Assembly (NCBI GenBank): GCA_002708715.1
Contig: PAPB01000038.1
Location: forward strand, 1 to 64,000
Direction of reading: 5' to 3'
Origin: Fidelibacterota bacterium
GTDB taxonomy: Bacteria > Fidelibacterota > Marinisomatia > Marinisomatales > UBA1611
DNA length: 64,000 nt
The notes beneath the pieces were generated by a model. It did no database searches, was not told the DNA's origin, and was given only the letters and a program-made list of their open reading frames with translations. A program made the position numbers and the translations under genes. How positions within the stretch are numbered: the first letter of the stretch is position 1; every line of letters begins with the position of its first letter. Of the stretch, positions 27,664-37,574 are shown piece by piece.

Positions 27664-29397
27664 ATGAAACATTTAAATACAATAAATATTAAAAACATGA
27701 TTATTAAAAACAATATTAGACTTTTTATCTTATTTATATATTTCCAAAAATTTATTTTAGCTGCTAATCCAAATCCTGTATTTGGTAAAAATGGTATGAT
27801 AGTATCTACTAGTAAACAAGCTTCTGAAGCTGGAATTGATATTCTTAAAAAAGGTGGAAATGCTATAGATGCTGCTGTAACAGTTGGCTTTGCTCTTGCA
27901 GTCACATCATCAAGCAATGGGAATATTGGTGGAGGTGGTTTTCTTGTAGCCTCTTTTGCCAATGGAGAATCATTTACTTTAGATCACAGAGAGAAAGCAC
28001 CTGAAGCAGCACATAGTAACATGTTCTTAGATGAAAATAAATCTATCATACCAGGTATGTCATTATATTCACAGGCTAGCAGTGGTGTCCCAGGAACAGT
28101 TGATGGATTAATTCGCGCTCTAGAAGATTATGGATCTGGAAATATTTCATTAAGAGAAGCAATTAATCCAGCAATTAATTTAGCAGAACGAGGTTTTTTA
28201 CTTTCTCATTATGAGGCAAGACAATTGAATGCATATAAAAATTTCTTTGCAGAAAATAAAGCAGCTTCAAAAATATTTATTAAACAAAATAATAAGCCTT
28301 GGAAACAAGGTGATAAACTTATTCAAAAAGATTTAGCAAAAACTCTTAAAAGAATCGCGAGATACGGTCGTGATGGATTTTACAAAGGTCCAGTAGCAGA
28401 ATTAATTGTAAAGGAAATGAAACGTGGCAATGGTCTTATAACACTTAAAGACCTCCAAAAATATTCTTCAAAATATAGGTCTCCCATATTAGGAACCTAT
28501 AAAGGTTATGAAATTATTTCAATGGGACCTCCTAGTTCAGGTGGTGCTCTTCTTATCAATATGTTAAATATGCTTGAAAATTATCCTATAGATACTATTA
28601 GTTGGAACTCTTCAGACTATATTCATATAATGACAGAGGTGGAAAGAAGAGCATACGCTGATAGAGCGGAACATATGGGAGATCCAGACTATTGGGATGT
28701 ACCAGTTATTATGCTTACTTCAAAAAAATATGCTAAAGAACGAATTAAAAATATTGACCTAAATAAGGCTACTCCTAGCAATCTTATATCTGCTTCAAAA
28801 AGAACTAACTATGAATCACCTGAGACCACTCACTATTCGGTGGTAGACAAGTGGGGTAATGCCGTTAGTATAACAACAACTATTAATTTAGGATATGGAA
28901 ATGGATGTGTAGTTGAAGGTGCTGGTTTTTTTCTAAATAACGAAATGGATGATTTTTCTTCTAAGCCTGGTACTCCAAATGCATTCGGTTTAATAGGGAA
29001 TGAAGCAAATGCAATCGAAGCTGAAAAAAGACCACTTTCTTCAATGACACCAACAATAGTACTCAAAGATAGTAGACCATATATTGTTATCGGTTCACCA
29101 GGAGGATCAACAATTATAACAACAACAATGCAAACAATTTTAAATATAATAGATCATAATATGGATATTAAAGAAGCTGTATGCGCAACTAGATTTCATT
29201 CCCAATGGCTACCTGATATTATTCAATATGAACCAAAAGGTTTAGTAAAAGATGTCAAAAAAAATCTTCAATTTAAAGGTCATAAATTAGTACAGAGAAA
29301 TGGTTATATCGGTGAAGCAAATGGTATAATCATTACGCAAGATGGTTATTTTGGAGGAGGTGATTGTAGAGGAGAGACAACTGCCTTAGGTTATTAA
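27664..29397 (+). CDS. ggt: Gamma-glutamyltransferase, secreted
   Basis: The 577-aa precursor has an N-terminal signal segment (~12-34, LFILFIYFQKFILAA). The GGT core shows GGNAIDAAVTVGFAL, GNIGGGGF, GPPSSGGALL and the autocleavage site PETTHYSVVD, in which the second Thr of the TT pair becomes the N-terminal nucleophile of the small subunit. PLSSMTPT forms the expected oxyanion site. GGT hydrolyses or transfers gamma-glutamyl groups, for example from glutathione, in the periplasm. Its TAA stop shares the quartet TTAA with the convergent amidohydrolase. Length is normal for the family. Confidence 0.95.
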   Translation: MKHLNTINIKNMIIKNNIRLFILFIYFQKFILAANPNPVFGKNGMIVSTSKQASEAGIDILKKGGNAIDAAVTVGFALAVTSSSNGNIGGGGFLVASFANGESFTLDHREKAPEAAHSNMFLDENKSIIPGMSLYSQASSGVPGTVDGLIRALEDYGSGNISLREAINPAINLAERGFLLSHYEARQLNAYKNFFAENKAASKIFIKQNNKPWKQGDKLIQKDLAKTLKRIARYGRDGFYKGPVAELIVKEMKRGNGLITLKDLQKYSSKYRSPILGTYKGYEIISMGPPSSGGALLINMLNMLENYPIDTISWNSSDYIHIMTEVERRAYADRAEHMGDPDYWDVPVIMLTSKKYAKERIKNIDLNKATPSNLISASKRTNYESPETTHYSVVDKWGNAVSITTTINLGYGNGCVVEGAGFFLNNEMDDFSSKPGTPNAFGLIGNEANAIEAEKRPLSSMTPTIVLKDSRPYIVIGSPGGSTIITTTMQTILNIIDHNMDIKEAVCATRFHSQWLPDIIQYEPKGLVKDVKKNLQFKGHKLVQRNGYIGEANGIIITQDGYFGGGDCRGETTALGY

Positions 29398-30560
29398 TTA
29401 CCCATTATCTTATCAATTAAATTTAAATATACCGAAGGACCTACCAATAACGCTTGTTCATCCATGTTAAAATGTGAGCAATGATGCGGTGTTTCAAATA
29501 ATTTATTTTTATTTGGGGCAGAGCCAATAAAAAAGAAACACCCAGGTATTTTTTGTAAATAGTATGCAAAATCTTCACCACCCATTGATAAATATGGTGG
29601 GCCTGCTTTTTCACCTACTACTTTTTGTGCTGCCTCTAAAACCAATTGGCTAGGCTCTGGATAATTAATCGTAGGTGGATAACCATCTCTATAATCAAGA
29701 ATAATTTCAGCATTATAAGTCTCTGCGACACCTGAAATAATTTCTTTCATTCTAGATTTAATTAAATTCCGATTACTTTCGGTATAAGCACGTGTAGTTC
29801 CAGAAAGAGACACTTGATCTGCAATAATATTAAAATTATGCCCGCCGTTAATTTTACCAATTGTAATGACTGTACTTTCTAATGGATTCGTATTTCTACT
29901 GACAATTGTTTGCAATGCTTGTACTAAATAAGATGCAACAATAATTGTATCTACTGTGCCTTGAGGCGCTGCACCATGCCCCCCAATTCCTTTGATTTTT
30001 ATATCAAACATATCAGCAGATGCCATAATAGGCCCTGCTTTAACACCAACTTCACCTAGAGCCTGATAATTCCATACGTGGATACCATAAATTTGATCTA
30101 GATCATTCAAACACCCATCTTCTATCATGTATCTTGCCCCACCCTCTCCTTCTTCTGCTGGTTGGAATATGAATCTGATTGTTCCTTGATATGGATATTT
30201 ATTTTGTGTTAATACGTAAGCCGTGCCAAGAAGCATCGCTATATGCCCATCATGACCACATGCATGCATAACACCATTATTTTTAGAAGCAAATTCAAGA
30301 CCACTTGTTTCTTGTATAGGTAAGGCATCCATATCAGCTCTAAGTCCAATCATTGGACCATCTCCGAATTTTAGATCAGCTGTTACACCCGTTCTACCAA
30401 CATTAATTTTTGGTTCAAGCCCCATAGATTTTAATTCTTTAGTAATCTGATCAGCTGTGCGAATTTCCTGAAAACTCAATTCAGGATACTTATGAAAATC
30501 TCTTCTCCATTTAATTATTTTATCTTCAATTTTTTTTATTTCAGAACGTATGTTCATCAT
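29394..30560 (-). CDS. M20-family amidohydrolase (hippurate/IAA-amino-acid hydrolase-like)
   Basis: The 388-aa zinc-dependent aminoacylase shows WRRDFHKYPELSFQE, LRADMDALPIQE, HACGHDGHIAMLLG, PAEEGEGGARYMI and GGEDFAYYLQKIPGCFF, covering metal ligands and the catalytic Glu pair. Such enzymes remove acyl groups from N-acyl amino acids. No signal peptide is present. It is the last gene of an rlmN-PNP-amidohydrolase minus-strand run. Its start touches the PNP stop, so it is co-translated. The stop is shared with ggt in TTAA. Confidence 0.93.
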   Translation of the reverse strand: MMNIRSEIKKIEDKIIKWRRDFHKYPELSFQEIRTADQITKELKSMGLEPKINVGRTGVTADLKFGDGPMIGLRADMDALPIQETSGLEFASKNNGVMHACGHDGHIAMLLGTAYVLTQNKYPYQGTIRFIFQPAEEGEGGARYMIEDGCLNDLDQIYGIHVWNYQALGEVGVKAGPIMASADMFDIKIKGIGGHGAAPQGTVDTIIVASYLVQALQTIVSRNTNPLESTVITIGKINGGHNFNIIADQVSLSGTTRAYTESNRNLIKSRMKEIISGVAETYNAEIILDYRDGYPPTINYPEPSQLVLEAAQKVVGEKAGPPYLSMGGEDFAYYLQKIPGCFFFIGSAPNKNKLFETPHHCSHFNMDEQALLVGPSVYLNLIDKIMGN

Positions 30561-31357
30561 TAAATCCTTTCAATAATACCTGATAATAACTTAATAATAT
30601 TAAATTTCGATTGCTCTGCTATTTTTAGAACATCGTTATGAGTAAGTATCTCATCCGTAATACCAGCCGCATAATTTGTTAATAAAGCCAAACTTAAAAC
30701 TCTAATTCCTAAATTCCCTGCTTCCTTAATTTCTGGTAATGTACTCATTCCAATTGCTGTACCATTAAGCAATTTAAAATATTTAATTTCTTCTGGGGTT
30801 TCATATGCTGGACCTAAAACCCAACAATAATTTCCAGATATAATTTTTATTTTATTTTCTGATGCTATTTCATTTGATAGTTTAATAAAGTCTATTGCAT
30901 GATATTTTTCATCATTATTTAATAAAGGCTCCTGAAAATTATCTTGAAAAGTACAATCTATATGACCTACAATATTCATTATTGTTCCTGGTGGATTTTT
31001 CTTATCCAAACTACCCGATGAATTTGTAATTATTAGATTTTTTATTCCACACTCTTTTAAAACCTTTATGGGGAATGCAACCCTTTCTCTTGAATAGCCT
31101 TCATAACAATGCACCCTACCTCTAGCAATTAGAAGTTCCTTATCAAATAAATTTCCTACAACAAATTGACCTTGATGACCTTCTACATTTGAATTAGGAA
31201 AATATGGAATCTTTTTATATGAAAGTATTTTACTTTCTGTTAATATTTCTGGAAACTCACCTAAACCAGATCCCAAAATAATTGCTGTATTACCTCCAAA
31301 GGAAGTTTTCTTTAATAAAAATTCTGATGCTAATTTTTCTTTTTTTATATTTTTCAT
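30560..31357 (-). CDS. Purine nucleoside phosphorylase
   Basis: The protein is about 265 aa if it starts at the ATG at 31357, which overlaps the rlmN stop as ATGA; the track's 31414 start lies inside rlmN and is unlikely. Motifs of the trimeric PNP family are AIILGSGLGEF (phosphate loop), GRVHCYEGYS, TNSSGSLDKKNPPG and GPAYETPEEI, then GTAIGMSTLPE and TNYAAGI. The enzyme phosphorolyses purine nucleosides to bases and ribose-1-phosphate for salvage. The coupling to rlmN and an amidohydrolase shows operon membership but no clear shared pathway. Confidence 0.93.
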   Translation of the reverse strand: MKNIKKEKLASEFLLKKTSFGGNTAIILGSGLGEFPEILTESKILSYKKIPYFPNSNVEGHQGQFVVGNLFDKELLIARGRVHCYEGYSRERVAFPIKVLKECGIKNLIITNSSGSLDKKNPPGTIMNIVGHIDCTFQDNFQEPLLNNDEKYHAIDFIKLSNEIASENKIKIISGNYCWVLGPAYETPEEIKYFKLLNGTAIGMSTLPEIKEAGNLGIRVLSLALLTNYAAGITDEILTHNDVLKIAEQSKFNIIKLLSGIIERI

Positions 31358-32394
31358 ACGGCTTCTGTTGCTAACTGCCCACAACCTGCATCTATATCTT
31401 GTCCTTTGCTCCAACGTACTGTAACAGGGAAAGAGGCATTGTTAAAATATTTTACAAAAGAATTAATATTATTTGTAATCGGTCGTTTATATGAACCATT
31501 TATTTCATTATAAGGAATTAAGTTTAATTTACATTTAATTGGACTCAATATTTCTTTTAGCTTTTTAGCATCAATGGGATGATCATTTATTCCTGCTAAA
31601 AGAACATATTCTATAGTAACTCTTTTACGTGTTTGTTCTGTATAGTATCTTATTACATTTAGCAAATCTGAAAATGTTTGCTTTTTTGTTATTGGCATAA
31701 TCTTCAACCTTTGTTGATGATTTGTTCCATTTAAACTAACTGCTAGTTTAAATGGTTGCTTTTCATTGGTAAACTGTTTGATTTTTGTAATTATTCCAAC
31801 AGTTGAAATAGTAATACGCCATGCTCCAAAATTAATACCTTTAGAATGATTAAGAAGTTTAGCTGCAGTAATTGAATTTTTATAATTTAAAAAAGGTTCT
31901 CCCATACCCATAAAAACCACATTCGTAATTTTTGTCTCGGAAATTTTTTCTAATTGAATAAATTGATCAATAATTTCACCCACAGACAAATTTTGTATAA
32001 AACCCATTTTAGCTGTAGCGCAAAAATCACAATCTACCGCACAACCTACCTGAGTTGATAAACATATGGTAGTGCGATTTTTCTCTACCATTAAAACGGA
32101 TTCAACCATTTTTCCACTTTGTGTTATAAAAAGATATTTTTTAGTACTTTTTGAAGAAGACTTTTTACTATTCAATATTTTTAATGGATGTATAGGGACG
32201 TTTTTTATTACATCTATAAAAGATTTTGGCAAATCTGTCATTAAACCAAAATCATAAACTCGTTTTCGATATACCCAATCAAATAATTGCCTTCCTCGAA
32301 AAGAAGGCTCTCCTAATGAAATAGAAAAAATTTCTAAATCTTTTATTGATTGACCTATTAATGGCTTATAAAGTGTGGTTTCTAGGTTTTTCAT
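31354..32394 (-). CDS. rlmN: 23S rRNA/tRNA adenine-C2 methyltransferase
   Basis: The 346-aa radical SAM enzyme carries the cluster motif CAVDCDFCATAKMGF (CxxxCxxC). Also present are MGMGEPFLNY, VSLNGTNHQQRLKIMP and the C-terminal GCGQL, whose Cys forms the methyl-transfer thiyl intermediate. It methylates A2503 of 23S rRNA and A37 of some tRNAs. Length is normal. It is first in the rlmN-PNP-amidohydrolase run, ending in ATGA overlap with PNP. Confidence 0.96.
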   Translation of the reverse strand: MKNLETTLYKPLIGQSIKDLEIFSISLGEPSFRGRQLFDWVYRKRVYDFGLMTDLPKSFIDVIKNVPIHPLKILNSKKSSSKSTKKYLFITQSGKMVESVLMVEKNRTTICLSTQVGCAVDCDFCATAKMGFIQNLSVGEIIDQFIQLEKISETKITNVVFMGMGEPFLNYKNSITAAKLLNHSKGINFGAWRITISTVGIITKIKQFTNEKQPFKLAVSLNGTNHQQRLKIMPITKKQTFSDLLNVIRYYTEQTRKRVTIEYVLLAGINDHPIDAKKLKEILSPIKCKLNLIPYNEINGSYKRPITNNINSFVKYFNNASFPVTVRWSKGQDIDAGCGQLATEAV

Positions 32395-32514
32395 AATAAA
32401 GAATATAATATGAAGATTGAAATTTGAATTAAAAACTATTTAATTTATTCTTTCTTTTAAGGTTCTCATATTGGGTAATTTCATTACCATTTTAATATAA
32501 AAAAAACATATATA

Positions 32515-33507
32515 ATGACAGAAACACAAAAAGATTTAGAAGCATTAGAAAAACTAGCCCAATCAAGAGAATCTTTCTTTAATGAGATCAATAAAGTTGT
32601 TGTAGGACAAAAACAAATATTGGATCAACTTCTTATTGCTTTGCTATCTAGCGGACATTCTCTTTTAGTAGGCGTGCCAGGGCTAGCAAAAACCCTAATT
32701 ATTAAAACTTTGGCTGACGTTTTAGATCTTTCCTTCAAACGAATCCAATTTACTCCAGATCTTATGCCAAGTGATATAACTGGCACAGAATTAATCGATA
32801 TAGATCAAGAAACTGGACAAAGATCATTTAGGTTTTTCAAAGGACCAATCTTTGGGAATATTGTACTAGCTGATGAGATTAATAGAACTCCACCAAAAAC
32901 TCAAGCAGCACTCTTAGAAGCAATGCAAGAACATAAAGTTACAGCAGGAGGAACAACCTATAACTTAGATGAACCATTTTTTGTACTAGCTACTCAAAAT
33001 CCGATAGAACAAGAAGGGACATATCCACTCCCAGAAGCACAGTTAGATCGTTTTATGTTTAATCTAAATATTGAATACCCTTCCAATGAAGAAGAGATTA
33101 CCATTGTTCGCAATACAACTGCTATTAAAACTAAATCGCTTGTACCTATAATGACAAAGTCTGAAATAATTATATACCAGGATTTAGTACGTAGGGTTCC
33201 AGTTGCTGATAATGTAATTGAATATGCAGTAAAGCTTACAACCTCAACTCGACCAACATCTAAAAATGCTCCTGATTTTATTAAGCAATCTGTTTCATGG
33301 GGAGCAGGTCCTCGAGCTTCGCAATATTTAATACTTGGTGCGAAAGCAAAAGCAATTTTAGAAGGACGTCCAACGCCTAATATCGAAGATATTAAAAATT
33401 TAGCATTACCTATCTTAAAACATCGTATACTACCGAGCTTTAATGCAGAAGCAGAAGGATTAAAAGTAGAAAATATCATTTTACAACTTTTAGATATAAT
33501 AAACTAA
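32515..33507 (+). CDS. moxR: MoxR-family AAA+ ATPase
   Basis: The 330-aa ATPase has Walker A GVPGLAKT, Walker B LADEINRTPPKTQAALLEAM, sensor 1 ATQNPIEQEGTYPLPEAQLD and the arginine finger region DRFMF. The lid domain is C-terminal. MoxR ATPases act as chaperones with DUF58 and von Willebrand partners, and a DUF58 gene follows nine bases downstream, as usual. The rest of the classic Bat operon is missing here. Confidence 0.95.
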   Translation: MTETQKDLEALEKLAQSRESFFNEINKVVVGQKQILDQLLIALLSSGHSLLVGVPGLAKTLIIKTLADVLDLSFKRIQFTPDLMPSDITGTELIDIDQETGQRSFRFFKGPIFGNIVLADEINRTPPKTQAALLEAMQEHKVTAGGTTYNLDEPFFVLATQNPIEQEGTYPLPEAQLDRFMFNLNIEYPSNEEEITIVRNTTAIKTKSLVPIMTKSEIIIYQDLVRRVPVADNVIEYAVKLTTSTRPTSKNAPDFIKQSVSWGAGPRASQYLILGAKAKAILEGRPTPNIEDIKNLALPILKHRILPSFNAEAEGLKVENIILQLLDIIN

Positions 33508-33516
33508 AATTATCAA

Positions 33517-34416
33517 TTGATTGATTCTAATAAAAAAAGATACCTTAATCCCGAAACAGTAGCAGTTTTAGATTCTATGTTACTGCGAGCAAGACTAATT
33601 GTTGAAGGATATATCATAGGACAACATAAAAGCCCATTCCATGGTTTTTCTATAGAGTTTGCTGAACACCGTAGCTATGAGCCAGGAGATGAAGTTCGTC
33701 ATATTGATTGGAAACTTTTTGCTAAAACAGATCGTCTATATATAAAAAGATTTGAAGAAGAGACTAATCTTCGTACTCATATAATTTTAGATATTAGCAA
33801 ATCTATGATGTATAAAAGCAGCAGCATCAGTAAACTAAATTTTGCAAACTCTCTAGTTGCTGCTCTCACATATCTTATGATTAAACAACAAGATGCTGTA
33901 GGTCTTATAAAATTTTCAGATATAATTAATACTTTCGTATTGCCAAATTCTAAACCAAGTCATCTAAACATCATTCTTGAAAACTTAGATGATTATAAAT
34001 TTGGTGAAGATACTCAAATTGAATCTATACTTCATAAAATGGCAGAGCGGATCTCTAAACGTGGATTAATAATATTAATATCAGACCTTTTAGATAATCC
34101 CAATACAATCATTAATGGACTTAAACATTTTCGTCATAACAAACAAGAAATTATTTTATTTCATTTACTTGATAGAAACGAATTAGAATTTGATTATAAC
34201 AGCCCAACAAAATTTATCGATATGGAGACCTCAGAAAAAATTACGACAGAGCCTTGGCACATTCGATCAAACTATAAAAAAATGATAAATAATCACCAAG
34301 AATTTTTTAGACAAAAATGCCGAGAAAACTTAATTGATTATTCACCTATTATTACTGATCAGAATCTTGATTTATGTCTAACAGAATATTTAAAAAAACG
34401 TAAAAAATTATATTAA
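33517..34416 (+). CDS. DUF58 domain protein, MoxR partner
   Basis: The 299-aa protein shows the DUF58 hallmark FAEHRSYEPGDEVRHIDWKLFAKTDRLYIKRFEEE (quoted in part), followed by a vWA-like domain (HIILDISKSM, LIILISDLLDN). The start is TTG: the N-terminal residues YLNPETVAVLDSMLLRARL align with other DUF58 proteins and no upstream ATG exists, so TTG is well supported. It is co-transcribed with moxR. Its stop is one base from the convergent TPR gene. Function is as a MoxR effector, possibly in envelope protein maturation. Confidence 0.92.
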   Translation: MIDSNKKRYLNPETVAVLDSMLLRARLIVEGYIIGQHKSPFHGFSIEFAEHRSYEPGDEVRHIDWKLFAKTDRLYIKRFEEETNLRTHIILDISKSMMYKSSSISKLNFANSLVAALTYLMIKQQDAVGLIKFSDIINTFVLPNSKPSHLNIILENLDDYKFGEDTQIESILHKMAERISKRGLIILISDLLDNPNTIINGLKHFRHNKQEIILFHLLDRNELEFDYNSPTKFIDMETSEKITTEPWHIRSNYKKMINNHQEFFRQKCRENLIDYSPIITDQNLDLCLTEYLKKRKKLY

Positions 34417-34417
34417 T

Positions 34418-35512
34418 TTATTTTATTTGACCTTCTGCGTAATCTCTTTTTTGTCTTAAAACTTTCAATTGCTGATCATAAATATTTTCATTTTCAAAAT
34501 CTAAATCCCTTAAACTTTTCAACTTTTTTTCTGCTTTTCTATACCATTTATATGCATCATTAAATCTCTCATTTTGCACAAATTCAGCAGCAATATTTTC
34601 ATATGAATTAACCATACCTAACATTGCCTCATAGTCTTTATCATTATAAAAAACTGCCTCATCAAATGCAATCTCTGATTCTTCATAATTTTTCATTTGA
34701 TTATGAATCACGCCTAAGTTATAATACAAATCAGCTTTAATAATTTTATCATCTTCATTTTTTATTGCATTTGTAAAAATTTTAATGGATTCTTCTTTTT
34801 CGCCAATATCATAATAAACACCAGCTAATTCTCTTAATGCTTTACTATTTGATGGCTCAATTTCAACTGCTTTTTGAAAATATGGTAAAATATCTTTAGT
34901 GCCTTCTCCTATTTTCCCGAGAATTTGCCCAGCGCTAAAATTAGAATCAAAACTATCAGGATCTTTTAAAACCGCATCTTTAACTGCGTCTCTAGCTTTT
35001 TTATTATCTCCTATATCCATATAACATTTTGCTAAAGTAGTATATGTGTTGGCATCAGATGGTTTTACAATAACAGCATTTTTAAAATGAGCAATAGCAA
35101 CCTCTAAATATTGGGTTTTGTTATCTGAGTCATTCTGTATTTTTTTAAATTGTTCGACGCCTTTATTAAACTCCTTTGCCCAATAAAATTCAGTATAATT
35201 ATTTACGGCATCTTTAACTGGAATAAAAGAACCTCGAATTTCAATTACTTTTTCTGGATTTAATTCCATGGCTTTATTAAACAAAGCTACCATTTCAATC
35301 CATTCTTCTTTCTCAGCATGAATCTCAACTGCCATTACGATAGGAATCTCAGGATTGTCTGGTTCTACAGCCATAGCTTTAGGAAGCCATTCGGAAGCTT
35401 TTTCAAAATCTGATTGCTGTATAGCGAGTTTTGCTGTAGTGTATTCTTGGCTACTACAAGCATAAAAAACTATCATTACTATAATACTTAATAAACTTTG
35501 TGATACTTTCAT
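34418..35512 (-). CDS. TPR-repeat lipoprotein
   Basis: The 364-aa product has a lipoprotein signal with lipobox-like FYACS (cysteine near residue 19). Several tetratricopeptide repeats follow (ASEWLPKAMAVEPDNPEI, AIAHFKNAVIVKPSDANTY, YFQKAVEIEPSNSKALREL, FDEAVFYNDKDYEAML), ending in a charged helical tail. TPR lipoproteins usually act as scaffolds in the periplasm or at the outer membrane. It is convergent with the MoxR-DUF58 pair. No specific partner is evident. Confidence 0.9.
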   Translation of the reverse strand: MKVSQSLLSIIVMIVFYACSSQEYTTAKLAIQQSDFEKASEWLPKAMAVEPDNPEIPIVMAVEIHAEKEEWIEMVALFNKAMELNPEKVIEIRGSFIPVKDAVNNYTEFYWAKEFNKGVEQFKKIQNDSDNKTQYLEVAIAHFKNAVIVKPSDANTYTTLAKCYMDIGDNKKARDAVKDAVLKDPDSFDSNFSAGQILGKIGEGTKDILPYFQKAVEIEPSNSKALRELAGVYYDIGEKEESIKIFTNAIKNEDDKIIKADLYYNLGVIHNQMKNYEESEIAFDEAVFYNDKDYEAMLGMVNSYENIAAEFVQNERFNDAYKWYRKAEKKLKSLRDLDFENENIYDQQLKVLRQKRDYAEGQIK

Positions 35513-35616
35513 TACTGAACCTTTTTTAATTAATAAATATAATGATAAGAACGTATTTTAATATAATTTTTGCGATCAAATTTTATATTTTTATAAAATT
35601 AGGTGATTATTGAAAT

Positions 35617-36603
35617 TTAAAAAAAATTAGACCTAAGACTATCAATCTTTTTTTTACTAAATTGCGCTCCATCAATTTTTATGATCTCTTCCGCAATAGA
35701 ATTCCCTTTTTTGCCTGCAATTTTATAACCCTCTTTTTTTGAGATTGAAGAAAGAAACCCTGCAGCATACATATCACCAGCTCCCGTTGTATCTTTAGGT
35801 TGAACAATCTTTGGTTCTACAATAAATTTTTCTGAATTATTAAATACTACTGAACCTTTTTTACCTAATTTTACAGCACCACAGTCTACCATACTAATTA
35901 GCTTGTCTATCGAAGAATCAATATCATCAGAATCAAATAAAATTGATAATTCTGGTTCATTTGTAAAAACAATATCAACATTATCATAAATGAGTTTTAA
36001 AAATTCTTCTCTATTCCTTTCTACTACAAATGGATCAGCAACATCAAAACAGATTTTTATATTTTTTTCATGAGCTATATCTATAGCATTTAATATTGCC
36101 TTTTTTTGGGATTCTGTATCCCACATGTAACCTGTAAAATATAAAAAAGAAGATTTAGCTAAAATTTCAGCATTTACATCTTTAGAGCTATATTCTCTAC
36201 AAATTCCTAGATGGGTATTCATAGTCCTTTCCGCATCTGGAGTTATTAAAATAATACTGGTTCCTGTGACTCCTTCACCTTTAACAAGACCAGATATACC
36301 ACCATATTCTCCAATTTGCTTTAAATATATTTCTCCAAATTTATCATCTCCTATTTTACCTGAAATAATAGATGCGACCCCCAAACCATTACATGCCAAA
36401 ATAGTATTAGGAGCAGAACCTCCAGGCATATATTGTGGATCATTTAATTTAAAATATTCAATAATTTCAGATTGGCGCTCTTCTGATACTAATTGCATAG
36501 ATCCTTTTTGCAATTTTAAATTTTCTATATCTTTATAATTAACGTGATATATAATATCAACGAGAGGATTCCCTATTCCAAAAATCACTGGTCTTTTATC
36601 CAT
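35617..36603 (-). CDS. PfkB-family carbohydrate/nucleoside kinase (adenosine-kinase-like)
   Basis: The 328-aa kinase has GIGNPLVDI, the PfkB signature 1 region GGSAPNTILACNGLG, and signature 2 DTTGAGDMYAAGFLSS with the catalytic Asp. The layout resembles the adenosine kinase/ribokinase branch. Substrate is likely a nucleoside or sugar, with adenosine the best guess by style, not proven. It stands alone, with an AT-rich divergent intergenic region of 161 bases toward the phosphoesterase gene. Confidence 0.9.
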   Translation of the reverse strand: MDKRPVIFGIGNPLVDIIYHVNYKDIENLKLQKGSMQLVSEERQSEIIEYFKLNDPQYMPGGSAPNTILACNGLGVASIISGKIGDDKFGEIYLKQIGEYGGISGLVKGEGVTGTSIILITPDAERTMNTHLGICREYSSKDVNAEILAKSSFLYFTGYMWDTESQKKAILNAIDIAHEKNIKICFDVADPFVVERNREEFLKLIYDNVDIVFTNEPELSILFDSDDIDSSIDKLISMVDCGAVKLGKKGSVVFNNSEKFIVEPKIVQPKDTTGAGDMYAAGFLSSISKKEGYKIAGKKGNSIAEEIIKIDGAQFSKKKIDSLRSNFF

Positions 36604-36764
36604 ATTATTAATTAAATCTTTAAATGTTATTGTACAATCTTTGAAAGAAAAGATATTAGGTTATTAGAATATTAAAATATATTATTTGGTAAGACAAAAC
36701 AAAAAAATGTTATATTATTTAATACACTTGATAGAGATAAACTAAAAAAGTATATTTAATTATT

Positions 36765-37541
36765 ATGGAATCTAAAACCTTTGCAATTATCACAGATATT
36801 CATTCAAACTTTGCATCTCTAAGCAAGGCTTTGTCTATCATAAACAAAAGAAAAGATATAGATCAAATTATTTGTTTAGGAGATTGCTTTGCTTTAGGAC
36901 CTCAGCCCCAAGAGACATTGGAAAAGCTCCAATCTATTTCAGATTGTATTTTTATTAGAGGTAATCATGATAGATATTTAATCGAAAGGATATGGGAAGA
37001 CGAAGCACCATCCCTTGAAGGCATGGATCCAAATGATCCTATATGCCAAGCCATAGTAAAAAATGAAAAATGGACCGCCAATATCCTTGGATCAGAAGGT
37101 GAAAAATTTTGTTCTGCAATGAAAATTGCACATAGAGAAATCATTGATGAAACTTTAATAGAGTTTACACATGCCTGGTACAAAAGAGATGATCATCCAC
37201 CATCATTAGAAGAAGGTTTAAAATGGAAGAATTGTCTTGCAGATTTGAATCCTAATGTTAAAAATTTTATTTTTATTCATGGTCATGTTCATGTACCAAG
37301 ACATCAAGTAATTGAAAATTTAACTATCCTATGCCAAGGAGCAACAGGACTTCCCTTTGACCGAGATCAAAGAGGATCAGTCGCTTTTTTGAAAATTGAA
37401 AACAACAAAATCAATTGGGATGTTATACGTTATAATTACAATACTAAAGAGACGACTAAGCAATTAGAAAAAACAAAACCACCTTTCTATACAAATCTTA
37501 AAAATACTATAAAATTTGCATCAATCCGCAATGATCTTTAA
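36765..37541 (+). CDS. Calcineurin-like metallophosphoesterase
   Basis: The 258-aa cytoplasmic protein has the full metal-site set: ITDIHSNFASL, LGDCFALGPQPQE, GNHDRY, and HGHVHVPRH. It resembles the diadenosine-tetraphosphatase/YfcE branch of the fold, but the substrate cannot be fixed. There is no signal peptide. It is separate from iscS by 33 bases and could be in the same transcript. Confidence 0.88.
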   Translation: MESKTFAIITDIHSNFASLSKALSIINKRKDIDQIICLGDCFALGPQPQETLEKLQSISDCIFIRGNHDRYLIERIWEDEAPSLEGMDPNDPICQAIVKNEKWTANILGSEGEKFCSAMKIAHREIIDETLIEFTHAWYKRDDHPPSLEEGLKWKNCLADLNPNVKNFIFIHGHVHVPRHQVIENLTILCQGATGLPFDRDQRGSVAFLKIENNKINWDVIRYNYNTKETTKQLEKTKPPFYTNLKNTIKFASIRNDL

Positions 37542-37574
37542 AGCCTAAATTTTTCAATCTTTATTAAATTATAA

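Noticed and set aside
7927-29397. CapA-like protein and gamma-glutamyltransferase as a poly-gamma-glutamate capsule system
   Set aside because: They are 15 kb apart in separate operons, no capB or capC genes are present, and the GGT looks like an ordinary periplasmic glutathione-type enzyme.
31358-31414. The longer track start of purine nucleoside phosphorylase
   Set aside because: The extra 19 residues (EQRTRYRCRL...) come from out-of-frame rlmN coding sequence; the ATGA-overlap start gives a normal PNP N-terminus.
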